The position numbers and the translations under genes were made by a program. This document shows positions 9,046 through 17,144 of a stretch of DNA of 64,000 bases, in pieces. The notes under the pieces are model-generated. The model was not told the DNA's origin and did not search any database. It was given only the letters and a program-made list of their open reading frames with translations. The DNA is taken from NCBI RefSeq assembly GCF_963677565.1, contig NZ_OY781981.1, positions 3,898,001 through 3,962,000 of the forward strand, written 5' to 3'. This DNA is from an uncultured Draconibacterium sp. (GTDB lineage Bacteria; Bacteroidota; Bacteroidia; Bacteroidales; Prolixibacteraceae). Position 1 is the stretch's first letter. The number at the start of each line of letters is the position of its first letter.

Positions 9046-10464
9046 TTATTCATTCCAAATACCCATTGCTTTTTTGTTTAACAGCATATGTACTTGCGAA
9101 ATTTGAAGGATTGCACTAACAACAAATGTGCAGTTTATAGCCATAACAATTGCAGTACTATCTTTATAAATATCTTTTAGTATGTATATTAATACAAGGT
9201 ATATAACCATTCCTAAGGATGTTGATATTAAAGAGATCTTAATCTTGCCAATTCCATTAAGGAAGGCTGAATGTGGTAATATTACAATTTGCATAATACT
9301 ATAAATTCCAAGAGATATTGATAATTTTAAGGGAACACTTATTTGACTTCCAACCCAAAGTTCATAAAACCAATTGCTTATAAATACCATTACAATAATT
9401 CCTATTCCGAAAACCAGTGAAAGAATATTTAATGTTTTTAATGTTTTTTTTAACCATAAAAAATCTGCTTTAATATAAGCATCTGTTACAGCCGACCATA
9501 TTGGAATTAATATAATTGAAAAGGCCATATGTGGTAATTGAAAATACTTAAATGCAATATTGTATATGGTAACTTCCTGAGGACCAAAAAACTGAGTAAC
9601 AAATATATTAGATGTTGAATAGACGAAAATGTAGGTTAATTGTAAAAAGAAAAATTTTACTCCCAGGCTTAGTAAGCCATGGCTTAATTTTATGTCGATT
9701 TCATTGAATGAAGGACTAAACTGAGGATATCTTTTTTTAAAAGCAAAAAATGAGACTGTAATAAGAAGAATGACAGGTATAACACTAATTACTGTGCCAA
9801 GAAGCACAAGGTTACCTTTAATTGTAAACTGAGTTAAAAGAAGAACAAAAATGAATGAAATTAAATTCCCGAATGTTGATATTAAACTCCCAAAAGCTGG
9901 CTTCTGGTCGGCTTTATAAATAACTACTATGAGTTGAAAGACAAAACGAAGTATAAAAAAAGTGAAAACAATTGATGTTAATACGTAAAGTTCATGGTTA
10001 TCAATATTTTGGGTGTTTAATATTGAATTCCAATTAAGAAAAAAATTGCAAATATGAAAAATTACTAAAACAATGCTAAAAATACCAATTAACAACGCAT
10101 ATGTCGTACTTACATACTTTTTCCCTAAATCATTATTACATAATGCAATAGATTCAGTTAGCTTGTTGCGCAACCCATTACCTAAACCAATATCAAAATA
10201 ACTAAACCACCCAAGAATCGAAGTTAAGGTGAGCCATATTCCGTATTTTTCCTGAGTTAAGTAGTTAAGTAATAAGGGAACATATAACAGACCAATTAGT
10301 ATTGATAGTCCCTGAATACCAAATGAATATAAAATGTGTCGTTTTGCTTTCGCTCCCCGAGATTCACCTTTTAATGATAACGTTCGATTTTGAAAGACTG
10401 GCAACAATTTGCTTACATATTGAATCACTTCATTGTTCCTCAAATATTTTGAAAAAGTTTTCAA
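9046..10464 (-). CDS. Wzx-like polysaccharide flippase
   Basis: A 472-residue membrane protein with 12-14 predicted helices. After about 40 mostly hydrophilic residues comes the family signature region (LLNYLTQEKYGIWLTLTS, then FDIGLGNGLRNKL), typical of MOP-superfamily Wzx/RfbX flippases. It would move undecaprenyl-pyrophosphate-linked repeat units across the inner membrane. It starts 15 bp after the antiterminator gene and is the first structural gene of the operon. Confidence 0.85.
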   Translation of the reverse strand: MKTFSKYLRNNEVIQYVSKLLPVFQNRTLSLKGESRGAKAKRHILYSFGIQGLSILIGLLYVPLLLNYLTQEKYGIWLTLTSILGWFSYFDIGLGNGLRNKLTESIALCNNDLGKKYVSTTYALLIGIFSIVLVIFHICNFFLNWNSILNTQNIDNHELYVLTSIVFTFFILRFVFQLIVVIYKADQKPAFGSLISTFGNLISFIFVLLLTQFTIKGNLVLLGTVISVIPVILLITVSFFAFKKRYPQFSPSFNEIDIKLSHGLLSLGVKFFFLQLTYIFVYSTSNIFVTQFFGPQEVTIYNIAFKYFQLPHMAFSIILIPIWSAVTDAYIKADFLWLKKTLKTLNILSLVFGIGIIVMVFISNWFYELWVGSQISVPLKLSISLGIYSIMQIVILPHSAFLNGIGKIKISLISTSLGMVIYLVLIYILKDIYKDSTAIVMAINCTFVVSAILQISQVHMLLNKKAMGIWNE

Positions 10465-10479
10465 AATTGATGTTAAGCG

Positions 10480-11061
10480 TTAAACACTTGTACTTAATCT
10501 ATTTTTATACACTGATTGGTGTTTGATTTTGGTTCTATTCCTATCTGGAGGTAAAATCTTAACCTGATCTTTCGATATATTCGTATGTATGCAACATCCC
10601 ATTGCTGTAATTCTTATTAATATTCGCGATTGCCCACATATTTTAACAATTTCGCCATGTACTCCCTTTAATGGGCCAAAATTTACTTCTACAGTAATTC
10701 CTTTTGATATTTTATCTCTTGTAATTATTATTTCTTTTTCACTTTCATTAACTATTGTCTTAATATTTTCTATTTGATTGTCTGGAATACTTTGGGGCTT
10801 ACAACCAAATGAAACATAACCCACTACTCCAGGCATATCAATAACTCTGTAGAATTCTCTATAACTCACTCGTACAAAAATATAGCACTTGAAAAGAGGT
10901 TCTTTAATCCACTTTTTGCGATCACTCCATTGTCTCAATTTCTTTATTAGTGGCAAATAGAACTCAATCTTTTGTTCGTTTAGTAACGAAGCAATTTTTT
11001 TTTCCTGATTTACCCTGGTATAAACAGCGTACCATTGATATTTGTGCTTCCCTATATACAT
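10480..11061 (-). CDS. UpxY-family transcription antiterminator (NusG-like)
   Basis: A 193-residue protein with an N-terminal NGN domain (YQWYAVYTRVNQEKKIASLL, then YIFVRV at about 70-75) and a C-terminal KOW motif (VEVNFGPLKGVHGEIV, about residues 129-144). This is the architecture of UpxY proteins, which open Bacteroides capsule operons and let RNA polymerase read through the untranslated leader and the long operon. Its position as the second gene, directly before the flippase, fits. It probably acts in cis on this locus. No separate UpxZ-like inhibitor gene is visible next to it. Confidence 0.88.
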   Translation of the reverse strand: MYIGKHKYQWYAVYTRVNQEKKIASLLNEQKIEFYLPLIKKLRQWSDRKKWIKEPLFKCYIFVRVSYREFYRVIDMPGVVGYVSFGCKPQSIPDNQIENIKTIVNESEKEIIITRDKISKGITVEVNFGPLKGVHGEIVKICGQSRILIRITAMGCCIHTNISKDQVKILPPDRNRTKIKHQSVYKNRLSTSV

Positions 11062-11106
11062 ATCTCTGTTTTTTCAGATGATAATTGTAATCATCATAAT
11101 TTCTGA

Positions 11107-11394
11107 TTAGAGAGCTTTTTTAATTGACTCTTCATACTTTTCCAGCAAGGTCTTTAGTTTTTGATTTTCCAGACTAATGTCTACAAACATACGTCTCAGT
11201 CGTTCATTGTCTTCTTTCAGCTTTTTAATCTCTTCCGGATCATTAATACTATCGTTTTGATATTTCGCTTTCCAATTGTAGAATGTGGCTTGGCTTATTT
11301 GGTACTTTTCAATAATTTCAGGGATGGGTTTACCTGCCTCATATTCGTTTAAGATAATTTTAATTTGATTTTTGGAAAACCTTTTATTTCTCAT
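11107..11394 (-). CDS. Orphan IS3-OrfA-like HTH protein heading the glycan operon
   Basis: A 95-residue protein. Residues 1-50 form the transposase-type HTH (FSKNQIKIILNEYEAGKPI, then SQATFYNWKAKY) and residues 55-90 a leucine-zipper-like coiled coil (IKKLKEDNERLRRMF, LENQKLKTLLEKYE), as in OrfA of IS3-family elements. No OrfB integrase, terminal repeats or target duplication is present: only 45 bp separate it from the antiterminator gene. It may be an IS remnant or a domesticated DNA-binding protein regulating the operon. The CTTTTAG-T-CTAAAAG palindrome immediately before the ATG could be its operator. Confidence 0.7.
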   Translation of the reverse strand: MRNKRFSKNQIKIILNEYEAGKPIPEIIEKYQISQATFYNWKAKYQNDSINDPEEIKKLKEDNERLRRMFVDISLENQKLKTLLEKYEESIKKAL

Positions 11395-11396
11395 GT

Positions 11397-11411
11397 CTTT
11401 TAGTCTAAAAG
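11397..11411. promoter_or_regulatory. Perfect palindrome abutting the start of the OrfA-like gene
   Basis: CTTTTAGTCTAAAAG has two perfect 7-base arms around a single central T and lies 3 bases upstream of the ATG at 11394. This spacing suits an operator, or an mRNA hairpin that hides the start codon. The function is inferred. Confidence 0.4.
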
Positions 11412-11972
11412 CTGTTACTAATTAAATTCAAAACATAGTTGATTCTGATAGAGCACATCTGGAATGTAATACTTATTTCCAGAGTTAGAGAATTGTTTAT
11501 CTTTCAAGAACACTGTATTGTCCACTGAGCATGTTTGCAATAAGTATTCTTTCACTAAATTTTAATAATTAGGGGTTGCACTTAAAGTTCGTTATGTTAC
11601 TTTGATGACTACGTTGCCAAAATATATATCCACCTTACATTCTGGCAGCGTCTCTTTTTGAGTTCGCAAGAAACTTCACTCAGTTTTAACAAACTTTAAA
11701 TGAGCCTATTATGTGTCATTTTAATTTATCAAAGAACGTTTTGGGATCTACTTATTACTTTTTTTGAGGTTACCGATGATATTATTAGAATTCATTTAGA
11801 TTTCATATCTTTTATATTCATACTGAGCTTTTTCTCGAGTTTAGTTTTTAGAATCCTTTGCAAAACATCTTACATTTTATAAGTGTTTGTCGAAATTTAG
11901 TTTTAGGTAATAGCTTGTAAAATGGGGCTTATAAATGTTTAAATTTTGAGAAAACAATAGGGTCCCCCCAAC

Positions 11973-11993
11973 ATTACTAACAGTATTAGTAAT
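11973..11993. repeat. Inverted repeat, 8-bp arms
   Basis: ATTACTAA and TTAGTAAT flank a 5-base loop. The repeat lies 580 bp upstream of the glycan operon's first start codon and is preceded by a GGGTCCCCCC tract. It could be a leader hairpin or a protein site. Confidence 0.4.
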
Positions 11994-12225
11994 TTATTTC
12001 AGGTTCTGTATTCTAACCATAATCACTATTCGAAACTATCTTTATAGTTCAAATTGAGTGATATTCGACAATCAATTCAAAACGCAATTATTTTAAATTG
12101 AATACCTAACCTTTCATCGTCGACAATTATAATATTGTATTAATCAGAATATAAGAGAGTTGAATATAATTCCAGTTTTTTCTGAATATAATAATACTAT
12201 TTTGCCCCTTATTTTTATCTTCACT

Positions 12226-12245
12226 ATTAGAATCTAAATTCTAAT
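12226..12245. repeat. Near-perfect palindrome, 8-bp arms
   Basis: ATTAGAAT and ATTCTAAT are separated by CTAA. The 20-base size and symmetry suit a dimeric regulator site. It lies 427 bp upstream of the NTPase gene. Confidence 0.4.
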
Positions 12246-12263
12246 CTTTTATTCATTACCTTG

Positions 12264-12288
12264 GTAAGTCAGTCTGGCACCGACTTAC
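12264..12288. repeat. Inverted repeat with T-rich 3' flank
   Basis: GTAAGTC and GACTTAC flank an 11-base loop, and the sequence continues into TTGTATTTTTTA on the plus strand. It could act as a weak plus-strand terminator or a protein site. No gene lies directly upstream on that strand. Confidence 0.3.
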
Positions 12289-12576
12289 TTGTATTTTTTA
12301 TCACAAACCATTCAGTGCAACTTCCAGTGTTTTCAAGCTTTTATGATTTTATCAGTGGGTTGGAAAACAAAGTTAGAAAATTTAGAGTTACAAATAGAAA
12401 TAATGTTCATTTCATTTTCTTGTTCATTCTTTTCATTACTGTGAAATCATATGTTTTTTATTATAGAGCGGGAATACGCATCATTTATATTTTTTGAGCT
12501 GACTATAAGGTTTGCCAGGTTCATTATTTACATACTTCTGGGAAAGTTATCTTGTCAGAAAAATTTATGATTTGAT

Positions 12577-12584
12577 TATTTTTG
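12577..12584 (+). promoter_or_regulatory. Candidate -7 element for the NTPase gene
   Basis: TATTTTTG matches the Bacteroidota TAnnTTTG consensus, with a TTG 22 bp upstream (12552-12554), slightly beyond the ideal 19-21 bp. It lies about 88 bases before the start codon at 12672. Confidence 0.35.
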
Positions 12585-12671
12585 TTGTTATTTTTCTGTA
12601 GTAAATTGTAATTTATGTTGTAAATTACTCATATTTTCTAATAATATGATTTTATAGTATTTAGTTAGAAA

Positions 12672-14333
12672 ATGGATATTTATAAGTTATTACAAAATAA
12701 TATCCAGAGCAAAATTAATAAGAGTAAGTTGTATGGAAGTGACTGTAATTTGCTATCACAGAAAATTTATGATGAAACAAGAAGGCAGGTTAGCAGTTCC
12801 ACTATTAAACGATTCTTCGGCCTAATAAGATGCAATTTTAAACCTTCAAAATATACACTTGATACCTTATCGGAATTTGTTGGATTTAAAGATTGGAATG
12901 ATTTTAAGACTTGTAACAATCATTCAAACCCATTGAATACAAATGTGAGATCGTGGGATTTATTGAAGGAACGAATGATGTTGGTTACTATGAACAGCCT
13001 TGAATTATTAAAACAAAAAACGAACTATAAAAAACAACAAACTATTTTCAGACAACAAGAAAGACAACGTTTTGAAAAATTTGAAGCTAGCTCTTTGCCT
13101 GCAACTCTTTTTATTGCTCCCAATGGCTACGGCAAATCAACATTAATGATACAACTTTTAGAGAAATATTTTTTAATTAAGAATGGAAAATATGAAAACG
13201 ACATTGTTTGTTTAATTGATGGCGAAATATTTTTTAAGCTCTTTTCTAGAAACAGCCACATCGACATTCTAAATCAGCTTTTAGAATTTAATATACACTC
13301 TGATCATAATTTTTACTTTCAAAAACATCCCGAAAAAAGGAAAGGTCGTTTATGGTTAATTATTGACGATGTTGATGATGTATTCATTGAACAGAAAGGT
13401 TACTCCGAATTCGTTGAAAATATTATGCAGATCATGATGATAAATGAAGATGGATGGTTTAAAGTAATACTAACATGTAAGCCGAATAATTTAGATGTCT
13501 TCAACCGTGTTTTTCACAGAAAACCATTTTTAAAATCACTTTGGTTTGATGTTCGTTTTTCTTCCGAAAATTTCATTGATTCTATAAATATTCCTCTTTT
13601 AAGTAAAAGTGAGATAAAAACGTTATTAAAACTTCATCATAATAAAAATGAATTGACTGACATTTTTACGCGATATAAAGATCTTCTTGAGATTACATTT
13701 AATCCTCATTTGTTGTCATTGTTTATTGACAATTTAAGGCAAAATGATAACATTTCTGAAGTTCTTTTATTGAATCATTTAATAATGGCCGAAATATTTT
13801 CGCCTCCTTTTCTTGAAGAAAAAATGTACCTGATTAAGCGCTATGTTATATTGTGTAAACGAGGCCAAGAATCTAATTGGGTTGAAAAGAACCAACTGTT
13901 GTCGAATTCAAGCTTTGAACCAGCTTACAATCAACTTCTTTCTGATGGAATTATTTATGAAAACTTTAAACCTACTAATTCGATTGATTTAAGACTAATG
14001 GTCAACTTTACACAAAAAACAATACTAGAGTATATAATTTTTCGTTCATGGATCAAAAATAAAAACTGTTCAACAGATCTGTTTTTTGAAATTGCAGAGT
14101 ATTATAAAAACAATCAGTTAATGGAGTGTAGTATGGTGACGTTCTTTTTAAAAATGACAATCTTCAATAAAAAATTCGACATCATTAAAGACATCCAAGA
14201 TAAACTACTCAAAATTGCGATCCATGATAAGAATGAAAATACAAATTTATCCGTATGTATGAGAACTTTTTCATCAGTATTAAAAGTTTTAATGGAAAAT
14301 AATAACGAGCTGAAAAACTATTTCAACAATTAG
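12672..14333 (+). CDS. HTH-like domain plus P-loop NTPase, putative STAND-type regulator
   Basis: A 553-residue protein. Residues 25-80 (SQKIYDETRRQVSSSTIKRFFG, then YTLDTLSEFVGFKDWNDF) form a small helical module that I recognise at the N-terminus of various Bacteroidota regulatory proteins, probably DNA-binding. Residues 146-160 hold a Walker A (APNGYGKST; the first Gly of the consensus is Ala) and 227-236 a Walker B (LWLIIDDVDD). VILTCKPN near 264 resembles sensor 1. The C-terminal 200 residues are helical, as in NACHT/STAND arms. No effector nuclease, TIR or protease domain is visible. It faces away from the glycan operon across 1.28 kb of shared non-coding DNA, so it may regulate it; a defence role is the alternative. 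Confidence 0.65.
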   Translation: MDIYKLLQNNIQSKINKSKLYGSDCNLLSQKIYDETRRQVSSSTIKRFFGLIRCNFKPSKYTLDTLSEFVGFKDWNDFKTCNNHSNPLNTNVRSWDLLKERMMLVTMNSLELLKQKTNYKKQQTIFRQQERQRFEKFEASSLPATLFIAPNGYGKSTLMIQLLEKYFLIKNGKYENDIVCLIDGEIFFKLFSRNSHIDILNQLLEFNIHSDHNFYFQKHPEKRKGRLWLIIDDVDDVFIEQKGYSEFVENIMQIMMINEDGWFKVILTCKPNNLDVFNRVFHRKPFLKSLWFDVRFSSENFIDSINIPLLSKSEIKTLLKLHHNKNELTDIFTRYKDLLEITFNPHLLSLFIDNLRQNDNISEVLLLNHLIMAEIFSPPFLEEKMYLIKRYVILCKRGQESNWVEKNQLLSNSSFEPAYNQLLSDGIIYENFKPTNSIDLRLMVNFTQKTILEYIIFRSWIKNKNCSTDLFFEIAEYYKNNQLMECSMVTFFLKMTIFNKKFDIIKDIQDKLLKIAIHDKNENTNLSVCMRTFSSVLKVLMENNNELKNYFNN

Positions 14334-14461
14334 CTGAATACATAATGGGATAATTAATATAAGGTTAAAGAATTGTATCTAATTACGGCACTCTTGTTTT
14401 TTGGAATACTTTAAATTAAGACTTCTAATAATTGCTGCTTGAAATGTCAGTTAACCTAAAA

Positions 14462-15859
14462 TTATTTCCCGATACAGAAGTTCTTAAAAATATGCCCCAA
14501 AACTTCCTCAGTACCAACTTCTCCGGTAATCTCTGCCAGGTAATGCGAACACTCGCGAATATCCTGTGCCAGGAAGTCGCCGGTTATTTGCATATCAAGG
14601 CCATTAAGCACGCGTAAAATGGCTTCATGCGCATTCTTTAGTATTTCGTAATGCCGGGCATTGGTAACAATTACATCCTGTTGTTCGGCTTCCTCCATAT
14701 TTATTGAATGAGTCATGTAATCGATCAACTCATCGAGATTTTCTTTTTGTTTGGCCGCAATAAACACCGCTTTTTCGTTATCGGTAAGTTCCATTACTTC
14801 AATCTGCTGAATGGTATCGCGTAAACCAGTATCGATTTTATTGGCCACAATAATCAGCGTCTGGTGCGGCGCAATTCGCTCACGGATCTTCTGAATGCGA
14901 CTTTCCACAAGCGGGTAGGGGTTGTGTGTATCAACCACCAGAAGCACAACTGTTGCCTGCTCCAGTTTGCTGTAACTGCGTTCAATTCCAAGGTTCTCAA
15001 TCTGATCTTCTGTTTCGCGAATACCTGCAGTATCAAAAAAACGAAAAGCAGTTCCGTGAATATTTACCACATCTTCAATCACATCGCGTGTAGTACCGTG
15101 AATATCAGAAACAATCGCCCGGTCTTCATTCAACAAAGCATTTAACAGCGTCGATTTGCCAACATTGGTTTCGCCAACAATAGCCACCGGGATTCCATTT
15201 TTAATGGCATTCCCAAGCTGGAACGAATCTTTCAGTTTTCGCAACAGCTCTTCAATTTGTTCGGTTAATTTGCGCAACGCTGTGCGATCGGCAAATTCCA
15301 CATCTTCTTCACTAAAATCCAGCTCTAGTTCCACCATTGCAGTAAAATGTAATAATTGATCGCGCAAGGCACTGATCTCTTTCGAAAATCCACCGCGCAT
15401 CTGGTTCATAGCCAGTTTATGTGCGGCAGCGTTTGACGATGCGATAACATCTGCCACAGCTTCAGCTTGCGAAAGGTCCATTTTTCCATTCAGAAATGCG
15501 CGTTGTGTAAACTCACCGGGCAATGCCAAACGAGCTCCGTTTTCAACCAACACATTTAAAATACGTTGCTGAATATAAACCGAACCATGGCACGAAATTT
15601 CAATAATATCCTCTCCTGTGAACGAATGCGGCGCACGAAACAAAGCGATAACCACTTCGTCGATTGTTTCGTCGGCTGAAATAATTTTTCCAAAATGAAG
15701 GGTATTTGCCGGTTGATCTACCAATGATTTTCCTGTTTTCGGACTTTCGTACACTTTTTCGGCAATTGTTATGGCGTCGCTACCGGAAAGACGAATTACC
15801 GCAATAGCTCCAACTCCAGGCGACGTGGAAATAGCACATATTGTTGATTGATCAAGCAT
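14462..15859 (-). CDS. mnmE: tRNA uridine-5-carboxymethylaminomethyl(34) synthesis GTPase MnmE
   Basis: Full-length at 465 residues. The N-terminal folate-binding domain starts DQSTICAISTSPGVGAIAVIRLSG, and the central G domain carries GETNVGKST (G1), GTTRD (G2), DTAGIRE (G3) and NKID (G4). The protein ends in the conserved FCIGK, whose Cys is typical of the family. With MnmG it modifies the wobble uridine of several tRNAs in the cytoplasm. It is convergent with the NTPase gene and divergent from glf. Confidence 0.97.
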   Translation of the reverse strand: MLDQSTICAISTSPGVGAIAVIRLSGSDAITIAEKVYESPKTGKSLVDQPANTLHFGKIISADETIDEVVIALFRAPHSFTGEDIIEISCHGSVYIQQRILNVLVENGARLALPGEFTQRAFLNGKMDLSQAEAVADVIASSNAAAHKLAMNQMRGGFSKEISALRDQLLHFTAMVELELDFSEEDVEFADRTALRKLTEQIEELLRKLKDSFQLGNAIKNGIPVAIVGETNVGKSTLLNALLNEDRAIVSDIHGTTRDVIEDVVNIHGTAFRFFDTAGIRETEDQIENLGIERSYSKLEQATVVLLVVDTHNPYPLVESRIQKIRERIAPHQTLIIVANKIDTGLRDTIQQIEVMELTDNEKAVFIAAKQKENLDELIDYMTHSINMEEAEQQDVIVTNARHYEILKNAHEAILRVLNGLDMQITGDFLAQDIRECSHYLAEITGEVGTEEVLGHIFKNFCIGK

Positions 15860-15881
15860 AATTTTTCAAAAAATATTGCCA

Positions 15882-15889
15882 CAAATATA
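15882..15889 (-). promoter_or_regulatory. Candidate -7 element for mnmE
   Basis: Read on the minus strand the bases are TATATTTG, a full TAnnTTTG match, placed 23 bases before the mnmE start codon. No clear -33 TTTG was seen. Confidence 0.35.
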
Positions 15890-15973
15890 TGGATAAAAAA
15901 AGTGTAATGGTTTTGTTAATATAAGTTATCATAATTTATGCAATTTCCTATAGGCTTTTCCTGCCACATTTAT

Positions 15974-15981
15974 TACATTTG
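15974..15981 (+). promoter_or_regulatory. Candidate -7 element for glf
   Basis: TACATTTG matches TAnnTTTG and lies 20 bases before the ATG at 16002. The -33 region is only T-rich. Confidence 0.35.
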
Positions 15982-16001
15982 AATCCTCAAAACAAAATCT
16001 A

Positions 16002-17120
16002 ATGCCTAAAAACACTTTTGATTTCCTAATTGTTGGAGCTGGATTATTTGGATCGGTGTTTGCCGCCGAAATGAAAAAAAGAGGCAAAAAGTGCCTTGTA
16101 ATTGACAAACGAAAACATGTTGCCGGCAATGTTTACACCGAGAAGCGAGAGGATATAAATGTTCATGTGTACGGAGCCCATATTTTTCATACCAGCAATA
16201 AACGGGTTTGGGATTACGTAAACAACCTGGTGGAATTTAACCGATATACGAATTCTCCTGTGGCTAATTATAAAGGCCGGTTGTACAATCTCCCTTTTAA
16301 CATGAATACTTTTTACCAATTGTGGGGAGTTAGTAATCCTGAACAAGCCAAACAAAAGATTGAAGAACAACGCGAAGCATACAAACACATTAAAAAACCG
16401 AAAAATCTGGAAGAGCAAGCCCTGGTTTTGGGAGGTAAAGACATTTATGAGAGATTGATAAAAGGATACACCGAAAAACAGTGGGGTAGACCTGCTACAC
16501 AAATACCGGCTTTTATCATTCGCCGACTTCCATTCCGGTTCACTTTTGATAACAACTATTTTAAAGAGTTATACCAGGGAATACCGATTGGTGGTTACAC
16601 TAAATTCGTGGAAAAACTGCTGGAGGGGGTAGAAGTTAGAACCGAGGTTAATTTTTTTGAAGATAAAACCAATCTGCTTGCTTTAGCTGACAAAGTTGTA
16701 TTTACCGGAAAAATTGATGAATATTTTGACTATCAGTATGGAAAGTTAGAATATCGCAGTCTCCATTTTGAACATGAAGTTTTGGAAACTGATAATTTCC
16801 AGGGAAATGCAGTAGTAAATTATACCGACAGAGAAATACCATTTACACGAATTCTGGAGCACAAACATTTTGAATTCGGGCAACAGAAAAGAACCATCAT
16901 AACACGCGAGTATCCGCATGAATATTCAAAAGATAATGAATCCTATTATCCGATAAATGATGAGAAGAATCAATCGATATATGAAAAGTATTTAAAATTG
17001 TCAGAAAAGAATAAGAATATAATTTTTGGTGGCCGTTTGGCGGAGTATAAATACTACGACATGCATCAGGTTATTGAAAAAGCATTAGACAAAGCACAAC
17101 AAATTATTTCAGAAAACTAA
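16002..17120 (+). CDS. glf: UDP-galactopyranose mutase
   Basis: A 372-residue flavoprotein. The N-terminal FAD-binding motif is LIVGAGLFGSVFAAE, followed by the acidic strand end VIDKR and the family signature AGNVYTE. YGAHIFHTSNKRVW, KQWGRP and EYPHEY, with a C-terminal GGRLAEYKYYDMHQ stretch, match Glf. It converts UDP-galactopyranose to UDP-galactofuranose in the cytoplasm. The following gene looks like a glycosyltransferase, so the pair may supply galactofuranose to a surface glycan. It lies 5 kb from the main glycan locus, on the other strand. Confidence 0.96.
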   Translation: MPKNTFDFLIVGAGLFGSVFAAEMKKRGKKCLVIDKRKHVAGNVYTEKREDINVHVYGAHIFHTSNKRVWDYVNNLVEFNRYTNSPVANYKGRLYNLPFNMNTFYQLWGVSNPEQAKQKIEEQREAYKHIKKPKNLEEQALVLGGKDIYERLIKGYTEKQWGRPATQIPAFIIRRLPFRFTFDNNYFKELYQGIPIGGYTKFVEKLLEGVEVRTEVNFFEDKTNLLALADKVVFTGKIDEYFDYQYGKLEYRSLHFEHEVLETDNFQGNAVVNYTDREIPFTRILEHKHFEFGQQKRTIITREYPHEYSKDNESYYPINDEKNQSIYEKYLKLSEKNKNIIFGGRLAEYKYYDMHQVIEKALDKAQQIISEN

Positions 17121-17144
17121 TAACTCTCAAAATCACTCTTTTAT

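Larger units (their letters stand above)
11412..12671. other. Long non-coding region between the glycan operon and the NTPase gene
   Basis: About 1.26 kb of AT-rich DNA with no credible gene; the short open frames in it lack domains and a coding-like composition. It must hold the promoter and leader of the minus-strand glycan operon and the promoter of the plus-strand NTPase. Three inverted repeats are visible: ATTACTAA-loop-TTAGTAAT (11973-11993), ATTAGAAT-CTAA-ATTCTAAT (12226-12245) and GTAAGTC-loop-GACTTAC (12264-12288). Confidence 0.6.

Noticed and set aside
11107..11394. Complete IS3 insertion sequence
   Set aside because: No OrfB, no terminal inverted repeats and no target duplication; only the OrfA-like part is present.
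11700..11882. 60-codon open frame in the same region
   Set aside because: Low-complexity, Phe/Leu/Ile-rich translation typical of AT-rich non-coding DNA.
12261..12497. 78-codon open frame in the long non-coding region
   Set aside because: No domain, random composition, no promoter or conserved neighbour; it overlaps inverted repeats that look regulatory.
12672..14333. Defence-system NTPase with effector
   Set aside because: No nuclease, TIR, protease or membrane effector domain and no adjacent defence gene could be seen, so defence was not called.
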